This document shows, one piece after another, positions 12,447 to 22,929 of a DNA stretch of 64,000 nucleotides (position 1 is its first letter; each line of letters starts with the position of its first letter). The translations under genes and the position numbers were made by a program. The stretch comes from Prorocentrum cordatum (taxonomy: Eukaryota > Sar > Dinophyceae > Prorocentrales > Prorocentraceae). The notes under the pieces were generated by a model. That model was not told where the DNA came from. It ran no database searches and worked only from the letters and a program-made list of their open reading frames with translations. The stretch spans positions 71,001-135,000 of the forward strand of contig CAUYUJ010022404.1 of the NCBI GenBank assembly GCA_963575745.1. The letters run 5' to 3'.

Positions 12447-12507
12447 TAAGGGGGGGGGATTGGGAAAGGGGGGGGTACGAAATTTGCTGCATGCAGCTGG
12501 TTTTGGC
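12447..12507 (+). repeat. Dispersed repeat D, copy 1
   Basis: GGGGGATTGGGAAAGGGGGG followed by GCGAAAT/ACGAAAT, TGCTGC-TGCAGCTG and a TTTCGGC/TTTTGGC end. The second copy is at 13201-13262, same strand. Confidence 0.85.
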
Positions 12508-12526
12508 TATTATAAGCCCCGCCGCG

Positions 12527-12622
12527 GGCGTTCAAGGTTGAACGCCGCCAGCGACCCAGAATCGATCGATGTGGAACGATTGGACGTTGCGGCAGCGGCC
12601 GATCGTTCAAGGTTGAACGATC
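12527..12622. repeat. Two perfect palindromes sharing a GTTCAAGGTTGAAC core
   Basis: GGCGTTCAAGGTTGAACGCC at 12527-12546 has 9-bp arms and a 2-nt centre. GATCGTTCAA-GG-TTGAACGATC at 12601-12622 has 10-bp arms. The core is the same but the outer arm bases differ and remain complementary, as if arm pairing were maintained or the arms were copied together. The 54 bp between contains an ATCGATCGAT run. Confidence 0.8.
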
Positions 12623-12747
12623 CCTGCGGTGTCAAGAACCAACGCTGGGGTCGGCACTACACGAACCTGCCGTAAGGGGGGGGGGGCGTCTGCGCTGCCA
12701 CCTAGCGCTGGGCACTCCTGGGCTGCCCTCGCGCGTTGCCGCCGGGC

Positions 12748-12990
12748 TCACTCGTCGTAGCATCTGTACACCCTGGCGCGCGAGTCCAAGCTGGCTGCTG
12801 CCCGGGTCATCTCGCACTGGTTCTCTTCGTAACAGTTGCAGGAGGCGCCATCCGCCAAGACTTTCGGGTCGGCCCACTGGACAAATTTGGAGCCTGTGCA
12901 GAAGTTCGTGCATTGCAGCACGTTCTTGGCGACGGTGCTGGTGGCCGCGCGCTGCTCGTCGCAGACGACGTCTCCCCTCGTTGAGTCCTC
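12748..12990 (-). CDS. Putative Cys-containing C-terminal exon, function unknown
   Basis: The minus-strand frame ends with a TGA at 12748-12750. Its last 75 or so residues contain cysteines in the patterns LQCTNFCTG, SCNCYEENQCEM and YRCYDE and have ordinary composition, unlike the low-complexity Arg/Gly or Glu runs upstream (13000-13150, a CCT-type tract). That contrast suggests a real last exon of a Cys-rich, possibly secreted protein. I recognise no family, see no signal peptide in frame, and cannot place the upstream exon. It could also be chance. Confidence 0.3.
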   Translation of the reverse strand, partial: EDSTRGDVVCDEQRAATSTVAKNVLQCTNFCTGSKFVQWADPKVLADGASCNCYEENQCEMTRAAASLDSRARVYRCYDE

Positions 12991-13160
12991 GTCTCTGTCC
13001 TCGTCCTGTGTCCTGGGCCTCCTCCTGCGTCGGCCTCTGCCTCCTCCGCGTCCTCGCCCTCCTGCGCCGCCTCCTCCCCCTCCTCCCCGCCCTCCTGCTC
13101 CACCTCCTCCGCCTCCTCGCCCTCCTCTCCCTCGCCCTCGGGCCTGTTGCACTCCTCCGC
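12990..13160. repeat. Imperfect (CCT)n tract
   Basis: CCT-rich pyrimidine tract interspersed with GCC and CGC. It keeps frames open on both strands and explains the Glu-rich and Arg-rich translations there. Confidence 0.7.
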
Positions 13161-13200
13161 ATCTTCTGGTCCCCTCCTCTGGGCCGCCTCGGGGACACCC

Positions 13201-13262
13201 CCGGCGACTGGGGGGGGATTGGGAAAGGGGGGGGTGCGAAATCTGCTGCGTGCAGCTGCTTT
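13201..13262 (+). repeat. Dispersed repeat D, copy 2
   Basis: Second copy of the GGGGGATTGGGAAAGGGGGG block described at 12447-12507. Confidence 0.85.
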
Positions 13263-13559
13263 CGGCCCCACCGAGGGGCCCATGCCTCGATGCATCGTCG
13301 CCTCTGGCGCCGGGAGGCGCCGGGAAAATCAGCCACGCGAGCCGATTCTCAAGCCCGCCCTTGGCTATCCCCCCCTTTCGCCCGGCCCGAGAGGAGGCCT
13401 CGGCAGGGGGGGGGGCGGCGCGGGTCTCCGAACCTTTTTTTTCGTCCACCTGGTGGGCCGTCGGGGAGGCTCCTCGTCGCCGCGGCGGGGATCCCCGCGA
13501 CATCCCGGTCCAGCTGCGCCCGGGATGTTCGGGGGCCGACTGAGGCCTGGAGCCAGGAC

Positions 13560-14283
13560 CCCTCGCGCTGCGAGGCAAAATCACGACGAGGTTCCGCTCT
13601 TCGGCAGCGACGCGGCGATAGTGTTGAGCGGGGTGCTATCCGCGCACCAAGGCTGGGGCGGAGTGCAAGTCGCCTGGCGCTCCAAATACCTCGGTTTTCT
13701 CCTCGGGCCCGAGCGAGGGCGCGAAGGCTACAGCAAGGCGTTTGACAGGGTGCTGGACAGGGCGAGCTGGCGGGGAGCGGCGGGCGGGGGCCTTTACTTG
13801 ACAACGCTTGCTTACACGGTCTACATAGCGTCCGTCCTCGGCCTTCTCATGCAGCTAGACGCACTGCCACCTCGCTGGGGGTCCGTGGAAACCGAGGTTC
13901 CCAACCGCTTAGTGCCAGGCTCCAGCCTGTGGACGTCCCCTGGTGACCTGCGGCAGCTCCAAGTCCTAGGCTTCCCCCGCGGCTTCGCGGATCTGCGCGC
14001 GCGGCAGAGGGCAGCGCAACGCAGGGTCGCAGCGATGGAAAACGGTGCCGAGGGAGGCCTGCGGGTTGCAGCCCGGGCTGCGGAGCTCCGCCGCGCCCGC
14101 ATGACTTCGGACACTCTGTTGGTGGCGGCTGCCTGGGCGGACTGGTTTGACCGATCGTACGTTCTCCAGCCAGGCGGCAACCTGGGGCACTGCCGCGCCG
14201 CGGGCGTCACCATCGCGAGTGTCGAACGGCGGATCCTTTCCTCTTCTCTTTCGCACTGCGCCGCCAGGGCAGCCTTCTCATAA
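13560..14283 (+). pseudogene. LINE-type retrotransposon fragment: RT thumb and downstream region
   Basis: An open frame from about 13560 to the stop at 14281-14283 contains SKYLGFLLGPERG, then an amphipathic region and LTTLAYTVYIASVLGLLMQL, followed by WTSPGDLRQLQVLGFP. From memory this order (KYLGF.vGP, then ..tAY.vy..svL.f..QL) matches the segment just after the YxDD box in dinoflagellate non-LTR retrotransposon polyproteins. The RT palm upstream and RNase H downstream are absent, so this is a truncated copy. It differs in sequence from the LINE at 52880-57347. No promoter or poly-A signal is visible. Confidence 0.6.
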
Positions 14284-15043
14284 GCACTGGGCATTTCTGC
14301 TGCGTTGCGTTGCTTTCTGGGTAGCCACGCCTGCAATGCGAAACCCCGGTCTTAAGTAACATTTTGTCGGGCGTCGACTGAAGCGGGTTGCAGTTTGTTG
14401 CGCGCGCGGGGCGGACAAATCGTGCCCCCCCCCGCGTCGCTTGTTCTCTACAGCCCCCGACCCGTTAGGCAAAATGTGGTCGGACTGCCGTCGTGCGGCA
14501 CGCATGTTTTCACAGCGCCCGATTGTGAAACATAGTCGCACGATCAGTCGATCGGGCGACGATTCCGTCGGATTTGAACCGCATCCTCCTCCCCTTCTCT
14601 TCCCGCCCTTGCCCTTGTCTCTCCTGCTGCTGCTGCTCCTCCTCCTCCTTCTCCTCCTCCTCCCCCTCCCTCCTCCAAATTGGTGGCCCAATCGCCATTG
14701 TTTGCACGGTCATTTCGCGGTTGTGTTCGCATCCGCTAGCCGACCTTGGGCCTCTTTAGACGTCCAGGCTCGCGCCTGCATGCCGCTGCGGAGCAGCGCC
14801 GCGTGTGCCGCGGTGCCCGCCTCCATTTTCATTATGTGTTACTGGCGAGTGCGTGCGCCCAACCTAAATTGTATTTTTTTTTATTTGCTTTGTCTCTATC
14901 TCGTCCTCCTTCCCCCGTCGTTTTCGTTTTCCTTTTCCTTCTCTCCTCCTCGACCTGTAGCCCCCAGGGTAAAGTGGGATTCCAGAGCATGGCCCAGTGA
15001 CGGTGCTGCTGCGTGCCACCTCTGTTTTCTTGGTGGGGTTTCC
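14284..15043. other. Unassigned stretch with pyrimidine tract
   Basis: No gene recognised. A CTCCTCCTT-type tract lies at about 14580-14675 and a CT-rich tract at about 14880-14955. The phrase GGTTCAAATCC (minus strand, 14572-14582) resembles a tRNA T-loop but no tRNA folds around it. Confidence 0.4.
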
Positions 15044-15770
15044 GTGGAGGAGGAGGAGGAGGAGGAGGGGGAGGAGGAGGAGGAGGAGGACGAGGAAAAG
15101 GAGGACGATTAATAATATTTTTAACCATACCTACCATAATACGAATGATCATACAAATAAGAGTACAACGAAGCTTATGACTAATACCAGTAATAATGAT
15201 AATGAAACGACGAACAATAATCATACTATTAATAATACTACTAAGAAGAATACTAATAAGCTGACGAATAATACAACGGTTAATAGAACGAATACTACAA
15301 ATAGAACCAATACTAATGCTAAGCATACTCATACTGATAATACTAAGGCTACACAAACAGTCATACTAACAATCGTATTAACATTCGACTCTTACTACGA
15401 CTGCTACGAACAGTTATAACCATAGCAGTACGAATACAAACAAACTAATACTACGAATGCTAAGAATAAACACCATACGAATAACGAATGTTAATACTGA
15501 TATATGTATTATGAACAATAAGACTACTAATAACATAAGAATACTGATATTATTTAAACGAGGAATCAAACTATTCATTCTAATAAGAAGACTAGAGCAG
15601 TAAGAGTAATCTTAAGAATAATGATATTAACAATAAGACGAAGAAGAGGAGGAGGAGGTGGAGGAGGAGGAGGAGGAGGAGGAGGAGGAGGAGGAAGTGG
15701 AGGAGGAGGAGGAGGAGGAGGAGGAGGAGGAGGAGGAGGAGGAGGAGAGGGAGGAGGAGGAAGCGGGAGG
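15044..15770. repeat. (GAG)n tracts bracketing a 510-bp AT-rich island
   Basis: GAG/GGA repeats at 15044-15110 and 15630-15765 flank 15110-15625. That island is strongly AT-rich and looks like a degraded AAT/ACT/ACG trinucleotide array (AATACTAATA, GAATACTAATAAG). The composition step from purine-rich to AT-rich and back is abrupt. No gene. Confidence 0.8.
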
Positions 15771-16470
15771 CCCTCCTCCTTCTCTTTCTCCCGAGGCCTC
15801 CGGAGGGCCTCCGAAGCGTGGTGTGTGGCGGGCCCCCTCTGGCGGCGGCCGCGGCCGGCAGGAGCTGGACGACCTGCAGCGTGCCGCTGTCACGGCCGCG
15901 CCGCGGCCGCTGCCGGGCTTCGGAGAGCCGCCGCCCGACGAGCCAGCGAAGCTCCGCGGCGCGGGCGTCGGGGAGCGGCCGCCGGTGGTGCAGGCGGGCG
16001 CGGGAGGACCTGCGAGGGGGGGAGGTCGTCGAAGAGCAGAGAACTGCATGGACAAGGTTTCGGCGCGCCGCGCGGAGCTCCGAAAGTGTATGTTTAGGAT
16101 GCCGTTGCTGCTCTTCTAGTCCGGGGCAGCAGCCTCAGGAGGTGGCAGGCTCAGGAGGGGGCATCGACCTGCAATTGTCGCCCACGGATCGCCGATATGG
16201 GGCTCGATGGCCCACCCCGCCCGGGAACGTGCGGGTCAGCTTTTTGCGGCCTATTGCCGACCAAACGGCGACGTATCGCCAATTCCAGGATGTTGTTTCC
16301 CCACCTCAGCCTGTCCTTCACTGATGTTTCCCCATCAGGAAGGGGAAGGGACTGAGCTCGAGGAGGATCGAACGGGAGGGTCTTTTTGTCGCTACGGATC
16401 CGCCTCGAAATTCTGGACGCTTCCCTGGCTCTCCGTCTCGCTCTCTCTCTCTCTCTCTCCCTACTGAATT
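15771..16470. other. GC-rich unique stretch, no supported gene
   Basis: Several overlapping open frames on both strands at high GC; none has a pattern I recognise. It ends in a CT dinucleotide run at about 16437-16460. Confidence 0.4.
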
Positions 16471-16477
16471 GGATGGG

Positions 16478-17517
16478 ACGGCTATCAGCCGTATGTACCT
16501 GCAGTCACGGACATGCATTGCCCATGCGGCCATCAGCCGTCCCCTGTGGAAAAAGGTGTGACGGCCATCAGCTGTAGGCGCTGCAGTCTCCGATGTGCAT
16601 TGCTCATACGGCCATCAGCCGTCCCCCTGTCTCGGTTCTCTCGTTCTCTGTCTCCACTGGGAAAGACGTGACGGCCATCAGCTGTATGGTCCTGCGTTCA
16701 CAGCGGTCCGACCGCCCTGGTTGCTTCCGCGCAGCGTCCCGTCCTGGGTACGCGTACACCGTCCAGTTGTACCAGCTGACCACGGGTGTCGTTCATCAGG
16801 TGGACCCGCAGACAGCTGACCCGACCCAGCAGCGCCACAACTCTGCGGAGGAGTAACGCGGGCTCCGCGCCGCCCCCACAGCCCAGGGACTGCCAACAGC
16901 GTACGTGTCAATACTCGTGCCGGCGCACGCCGCCAGAGCAGCAGCCGGCAGACGAGCTCGTCGCCAAAGACAGGGCTCTCGGCACCGGTGGGACAGCAGA
17001 AATTGGTGCCCCGGGGCGCTCCCCAGTCCTCTCAGCACTATTCTTACGGTCATCAGCCGCTCCCTGGCTCTCCTTTTTTTTTTTTTTTCCCCTCTCTCTC
17101 TATACTAAGATGGGCGGGACGGCCATCAGCCGTATGTTCCTGCAGTCTCGGACGTGCAGTGCTCAAACGGCCATCAGCCGTTCCCTGGCCTGGACGTCTC
17201 CGGCAAACGGCCATCGGACGTGCCCACCTTCCCAGTTCTCTTACGGCCATCAGCCGTCCCCTGGCGCTCCCTCTCCCTCTCTCTCTCTTTCTCTTTTCTT
17301 GGAAAGGAGGAGGCGGCCATCAGCCGTACGTCCCTGCCGTCTCCGACGTGCATTGCTCCTACGGCCATCAGCCGTCCCCTGGCGCGCTCTCTCTCTCTCT
17401 CTCTTCTGGTCCCTCTCTCTCTCTCTCTCTTTTTCTCTCTCTACAAGAAGGACGGGACGGCCATCAGCCGTATGTACCGGCAGTCTGACTTGCATCGCTG
17501 TTACGGCCATCAGCCGT
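16478..17517. repeat. Paired-hairpin minisatellite, ACGGC-CATCA-GCCGT
   Basis: About a dozen copies of a 15-bp inverted repeat with 5-bp arms and CATCA loop, e.g. 16478, 16526, 17118, 17167, 17313, 17361, 17457 and 17503. They come in pairs 45-49 bp apart. The first of a pair is followed by ATGT(A/T)CCTGCAGTCTCGGA, the second by CCCCTGG and then CT-rich DNA and GGAAAGGA/AGATGGG-type sequence before the next pair. A 350-bp unique insert (about 16720-17040) splits the array. Several neighbouring frames are open; I do not regard them as genes. Confidence 0.85.
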
Positions 17518-17525
17518 CCCCTGGC

Positions 17526-18830
17526 GCTGGATAGTCCTGGAGGACGTTTCTTTCCCCTCGCCGGCAGGTGATGTCAGTTCCCACCTGCCCCGGCCTCCCC
17601 ATCCCGCGCAAAACGCGGTTCCCTCTGTGCGGCGTCCCCGACACACGCCCCCTTGCCAGTCCCCACGTTTGCGTCTGCAATCCCTGGGCATCTGGTCTAC
17701 AGTATTTGCCTCAGCCGGCCGTGTCTGATGCTGGCCCTATGGGGTTACGTCTGCCGTCGTACTCAGGAGTGGTTCAGCCTTCTTGCAGTGGTCAGCGCCC
17801 CCCCCACTGGCGCATCGTTACCGACTGGTCTTGGCACGTACCTAGCCACAGCTGTGGCCCCGACCCCTGGCGCCTGGTGGCGACAAGGTCCGGCAGCGTA
17901 CCTGGTGATTTCCTCCCACGGTACTCACTTTGAGTTCGAGCGCGTCTGCACCTTTCGGACTCTGTTCTTCCTGGTTGCGCGTCGCCTTCCCGGGTCTGAC
18001 CGTCCGGTGGCACCTCCTCGCTGGGCGTACGTTTGGTCTGAAGGTACAGAACAGGTCACGACATCTCCTGGCGTGCAGGATCCAATTCACCCGCACGTGT
18101 ACAGCAGCTACCCTAGCCATTTGCAGCCAGCTCAGCCAGCTCAGCCTCAGCCAGCTGCCTCCCCGGCGGTAGGTTCTGATCCCGCGCTCGGTCGCTGTGC
18201 TTTTAGGCTCGCGCGTTGCTCCTCCCCTCACGCCGTAGGCGGCCTCGCCCGCGCGTGTTAATTAGATCGGCCCGTGGCCCGGACCTTTCAACTCGGCGCC
18301 TGCGCTTTCGCTCGCGCCCGCGAGGAAAAGTATCCCCACCGGCCGTCATCGAGCACGTGGACATCATGAATTTCGCCATTTTGTTGCTGCGCCTTGACCA
18401 GTGGTTCTTCCTGGTCTACCGCGTCTCCTGAGCTGCAGCGTAGCTCGCTCCTGTGTGCTCTTTCTTCGCTTCTTCCTCCGCTTGGTTTCCTTCCCCTTCG
18501 TGCCGCGGAATCTAGGCCGTTGCTAGTCAACCGCGTTTCTTGACGGCGCCCGGCATCCCAGTGCGCTTGCGAACGAAAAAAATATCACCACCAGCCCCAG
18601 CCAGAGGCTACTGAGGCCAGATGTTTCTGATGCGACTCGCTCTCCAGCCTGGAGTTGCTCGAGGCCAGAGCCATAGGCTTCTGAAATTAGATTTCTCCGG
18701 ATTATCAGGGTCGTTGGCCGTCAGCCTGATCTGGAGAGGGTGAGCACAAAGGGTCGGGAATCGAGGTTCTCCTCGTCGTCCTCCTCTTCCTCTTCCTCCC
18801 CCGCTTCCTTCCCCATAGAACTCTTATTGT
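17526..18830. other. Unassigned stretch
   Basis: An open frame at 17653-18261 (+) has mixed composition with Trp/Tyr/His-containing segments (near 17870-18080) and could be an unrecognised exon, but codon quality is not distinctive. Nothing else is recognised here. Confidence 0.25.
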
Positions 18831-18834
18831 AGGT

Positions 18835-19150
18835 CTCGTGGAGGCTTCTTGAGCCCCCCGGGGGGCCTCTTAGGGCCTTCCTGGGGGCCTCTGGTGTGCC
18901 TGTTGGGGCTCCGTTGGTGCTCCGTTGGGTCGTCTCGGGACCGTCATGTGCGCATTTTTTTGATTGAGCTGTTTCGAAGAGGGTCGACTCGACTGAACCT
19001 TCTTGGAGGTCAGTCTTCGGGCCGTGGTCGTTTTGTGGGGATATCGGGTAGTCTCAGGGCCGTCCCGGGTCCCTGTCTCGCACCATCCTGGAACGTTCTG
19101 GGGGCTTCTCTTGGCCTCTCGAAGCTCCGGCGAGGCGGTCTGCAGCCGAA
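18835..19150. repeat. 15-bp G-rich minisatellite family, copy 3 (short, decayed)
   Basis: CTTGGGGGCCTCTTAGGGCC-like repeats with CTTGAGCCC and GTCTCGGGACCGTC variants, the most diverged array of this family in the window. Confidence 0.5.
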
Positions 19151-19159
19151 GCGCCTCGG

Positions 19160-20300
19160 AAGCCCGTATAATTGATTTCCCACTGGTGTTCGATGGTTTT
19201 CGCCCCCCCTGGGTTTTCGCATAAAAGCATTAATGCGAGTATGCGTTCACGCTTATGCAGTTTATGTCCGTACTCTTGCCCGAATCGAAGGGGATCGCCT
19301 GAACTGTGCAGACCCGCTCGCTGTGCGTCGCACAGGGGAGGGTGTGCTGGGATCCTCGGCCGGGGGGCGTGGGGTAGGCAAATGCGCGGCGATAAGCTGT
19401 GTGGCGGAAGTTTGTGTGGTAGGGTGGGGGAAGGTGGCAGCATGGTTCCGAGATCACGTGTTCGTTTTGTGCTTCATCCCGTCGAGCGAGGTCAGGAGAG
19501 TCACGCCGCCCACCCCCCAGCAAAGGAATCCGGCCACTGCCAGACGTCTCTGTGATGATGTCGCAGATCTGCGGCAAGGCGCCTCGCGTGGGCGCTTCGC
19601 GTATACGTTCATCGACAGAACCTAGACTTGCAACGGAAACCAGGGCGTCAGCAGCGATGATTGTAGGGAGGCTCAAACGGACAATACCATCTTAGAGAGA
19701 CGTTGACATCTAGCGTGCATGTTCTTCGCTTCCTCTCGCCTCGTCCCCCTCTTCTACAACACATGTCGCCGACACGTTTCTAAGGTGAACTCGCATTGAG
19801 GCTTCCTCTCACCTGGAGCGCGCGTGGTCGCGATGGATCGGCAGATTTTCTGCAATGCTCACAGGGCATGTCCTCATCTGAAACGGCTTTCGCGTAGAAC
19901 AAATACTGGTACAGTGGGGACGCGTATCAAGGAACCAGATGCTTTTCGTCAGGGTACCCTGGGTTTCTTTACTCCGCGTGTTGCGCGGTGACTTCCTGCA
20001 GCCGCTGGAGGAGCTGCTGCGTTCAGGGTGCTCTGGGTCCACCCCCCGTGTGCATCTTGCGGGCGACTTTTGGGGCTGTTTTTTTTTGCGAGGGTTTCTT
20101 GCGACCGCATCCGCACTGCATACCTTGTTTCCAGGAGCGTCCAGAGCTCATGAAGGGCGAAGGCGGGGGGTGGAGGCCTGACCCATGGAGTCCCGCCGCC
20201 CGCCCTGGGGGCATGGAGCGCCCGGCCTGGCCTGGAATTGTGCGCCATCGCAGCAGCGCGAGTGACGGAGGAGGCATGGCGCCGCGGTGGAGTGCGCTTG
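19160..20300. other. Unassigned stretch
   Basis: Unique sequence of moderate GC. No frame, RNA or repeat here that I can support. Confidence 0.4.
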
Positions 20301-20310
20301 ATGTTTGGAC

Positions 20311-20510
20311 GCCCGAAATGGGTACGGAAAAAATGGGTACAATGCCCAACAACAAACGTTGTCCCAAACCAGCAGCGGCCGCTGTTGGGTAGGCGGCCTT
20401 CTGTCTCAAATGTACACAGGTCGCGGCGGCGCGGACAGCGAGTCCTGTTCAAAATGATCAGGAACTGCTGTTGGGCATTGTACCCTTCCTTTCAGTACCC
20501 ATGTCGGTCG
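20311..20510. mobile_element. MITE-like fold-back element 1
   Basis: The left arm (20314-20352) CGAAATGGGTACGGAAAAAA then TGGGTACAATGCCCAAC pairs with the right arm (20469-20508), whose reverse complement reads CGACATGGGTACTGAAAGGA then AGGGTACAATGCCCAAC. That is roughly 40-bp terminal inverted repeats with a handful of mismatches around about 115 bp of unique DNA. No coding capacity. Size and architecture fit a non-autonomous MITE; a clear target-site duplication is not visible. Confidence 0.7.
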
Positions 20511-20602
20511 TCCCGATGATGGAGTCGCCGGTCCAGAATGGATGGAGTGCTCACGGGGGCAGAGGGGGATGACTGGCAACCGGGGGGTTGGGGGGGGGGG
20601 AG

Positions 20603-20766
20603 CTCACCACCCACCAAACCACCCCAACCCAACCCGAAGGCCTCAATTTGCCCTCCATTTCCAGTGGGGGGGTGGTCGGGGAACACTGAAAAAACACATG
20701 GAACCCGTACCCTTCCCAACCCGAAATTGGGGTCTTCGGGTTGGGTTGGGGTGGTCTGGTAGGTAG
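20603..20766. mobile_element. MITE-like fold-back element 2
   Basis: The left arm (20604-20649) contains ACCACCCCAACCCAACCCGA followed by AGGCCTCAATTT. The right arm (20724-20766) is its near-perfect reverse complement AAATTGGGGTCTTCGGGTTG, GGTTGGGGTGGT. The arms are about 43 bp around a 74-bp centre. It lies only about 90 bp from the preceding fold-back element but the arm sequences are unrelated. Confidence 0.7.
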
Positions 20767-22610
20767 TCAGGAGCGAGGCTTCACTCCCCAGCGGCGGCCT
20801 CTCGTCCCGTGGCGGTTGCCGGCCGCCTGCGCCAGCGCAGCTCGTCGTGCAGCGGGCGCCGCCGTCGCGGCGCCTGCTGCGGAGGGCTCCCGCCTCCAGG
20901 GGGCACGGGCTGCGTCCGCCACTCTCAGCTCCGCCCGACTTTTTTTCGAGGCCCGCGACGGGCACCTCGTGAGCGTCTGCGACCCTGTGAGCACCCGACT
21001 TCGGATCCACTGCTGGCGACTGCCTGTCCTGGAGCGCGTGTCAAGGCTGTGGGCGGTCACTGCCGCATCCCCCTGTGTGTGACTGCTGCCACCTGCCACA
21101 GGCCCGTGTGCGGCTGGCGCCGCAGGGCGCGCAGCAGCGTACTAGAAGAGGATCCTGTCCCCTGGGTGAACGGGTACGGGTCAATAGAGCCAACGCCGCT
21201 CAAATTTGATAAATGGCCAAGTTGCACCGTTACCGGCCACCGCTGGCCTTACAGCGTAGCTCCTGTCGCTACAAGTAGCGCTGCCCACTGCCAGTCTTGA
21301 CCCAGATACCACTCCACCTGCGTCTGCGGAGGCCCAGAAGAAGCTTGCTACCCCTGAGCTCGGGATCGCTCAGGCCCCCAAGAACGTGGCTATGCTCTCT
21401 GGCGGGCCGCTCTCAGAACGGCAGGCTTGAGTAGTCATCACCAGGACGTCGGGCAAAGAGCACCGATCGAGGTCACGGGACTCCGATCCCAAACGCCAGG
21501 GCAGGACGAAGTCTCCCCTTGCTGGGCCCCCCCCCTGTCGCGGTCTGTCCAGCTTCCCCTCGCCTTGTCTTGGGGCCCATCTTTTTCATCGTCACGCTTT
21601 CTGCGTATCTTCCACTGCCCCATCCCAGTGCCTGCTTGTCCAAGTCGGCTGATCAGTCTCATCTTGCGGTTCCTTACAAGTCACCTCCATCTGGTGGTTT
21701 TATGATGTCGTGCACGAGCCACGGTGTCCCAGCGCTCGGCCACCTCTGAGCAGCCGCATGCCTTTTCGAGCTTGTAGTGGAAAGTATTTCTAATTTACAC
21801 AGCTTGCTGGTCTTGCGTTCGGGGTCGACCCCGATCCCGCCAGCCGTCGTTAGACCGGGGAGGCCAGACCTGTCATGAATACACTGAAGTGGGGGTGTAA
21901 GCAGCTGAATTAGTCTCCCTCCTCCCGCTTTCTCCTCCGTTCTCCGCTCCTCATTGTTTTATTTGTTCACTGTTGTTGTAGTTGAGCTTGGCTCATAATA
22001 ACACCAACCATGATTGTTTGACCCCAACGGCGCACTGGTGCTTTCGCCTCAGCGCCGGCTACATTTTCTTTGAAAGCTGCATCGTGAGGAAGCATATTAC
22101 CCATGGCAATTGGGCTTGGTGGATGAGGGAACGTATGCGAATCAAGGGATTCCATTGGACCTGTTGAGTAATTCACCGTTTCACTTGGCAGATCAGCTGT
22201 GCTTCACGGGGAATTAATCAGCAATGAAGGCAACACGTGCGAAGCGTATAACACATCCTCTAAGGTTGAATATTATGTTTATTTTATCTGGCTGTGTCGA
22301 TATATCCTTTTCTGATACTAGCCTATCGCTTGACGGCCGATTGACAAAATGCTCGGAATATGCTACTGTGTCTTTGAACAGCTGGGCTAAGGCAGCAGAC
22401 GCTTCGCATGGAAATGGGACAACCACTGGCAGTGATATCCGACATGCCAGAATACACCTGTCGTGTGCAGAGGAGTGGCTCCATAACATTGAGGGCGTTG
22501 GGAACTGCATGATCTGGATGATAGGCAGCGAACGGTTGTGTCTCATGCGATGTCATAACTTGGCAAGTGCCCAGCAAAAGCGTTGTAGGATGAAGCCACC
22601 GAGGCCAGGT
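20767..22610. other. Unassigned stretch
   Basis: About 1.8 kb of mostly unique DNA, GC-rich to about 21300 and more balanced after 21770. Open frames at 20809-21300 (+) and 22224-22724 (+) have non-repetitive composition, but I recognise no domain and see no supporting context. Confidence 0.3.
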
Positions 22611-22614
22611 TGCA

Positions 22615-22925
22615 GGTCAGAGGCCTCGTGGATGCCTGTGGAGTCCTTGGGGCCATTTTGGGGCGGAGGGCGCGAACTGTCAGTTCGAGTTTCCGCTCTT
22701 AGGGCCGTCCGGGGCCCCTCTTAGGTCGTCTTGGTGGTATCTTGGAGGCCTCTTTCGCCGTCTTGATGCGTCGCAATCCCGAACAGGTGAGCACGCTAAA
22801 ATCCTCCATCAACTGTGGGGACACCGGTTTTGGCCTCTCGGAGCCTTTGGGCCTCTCGGCGGCCTTTTGAGGCTTCTTGGGGGCCTCTTGGGTTGTCGGG
22901 CATCGAAGGCAGTCTTGGGGTCTTC
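22615..22925. repeat. 15-bp G-rich minisatellite family, copy 4
   Basis: CTTGGGGCCATTTTGGGGCG, CTTGGTGGTATCTTGGAGGCC and GGCTTCTTGGGGGCCTCTTG repeats flank a unique spacer (about 22760-22830) that, like the other copies, rejoins the array at TTTTGGCCTCTCGG. Confidence 0.6.
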
Positions 22926-22929
22926 TGGG

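Noticed and set aside
14541-14640. tRNA on the minus strand (GGTTCAAATCC)
   Set aside because: Only a T-loop-like string; the T stem pairs at three positions, and no acceptor, D or anticodon arms can be drawn.
22224-22724. 166-codon plus-strand gene
   Set aside because: Non-repetitive but unrecognised; it ends by running into a G-rich minisatellite, and the opposite strand is open over the same stretch.
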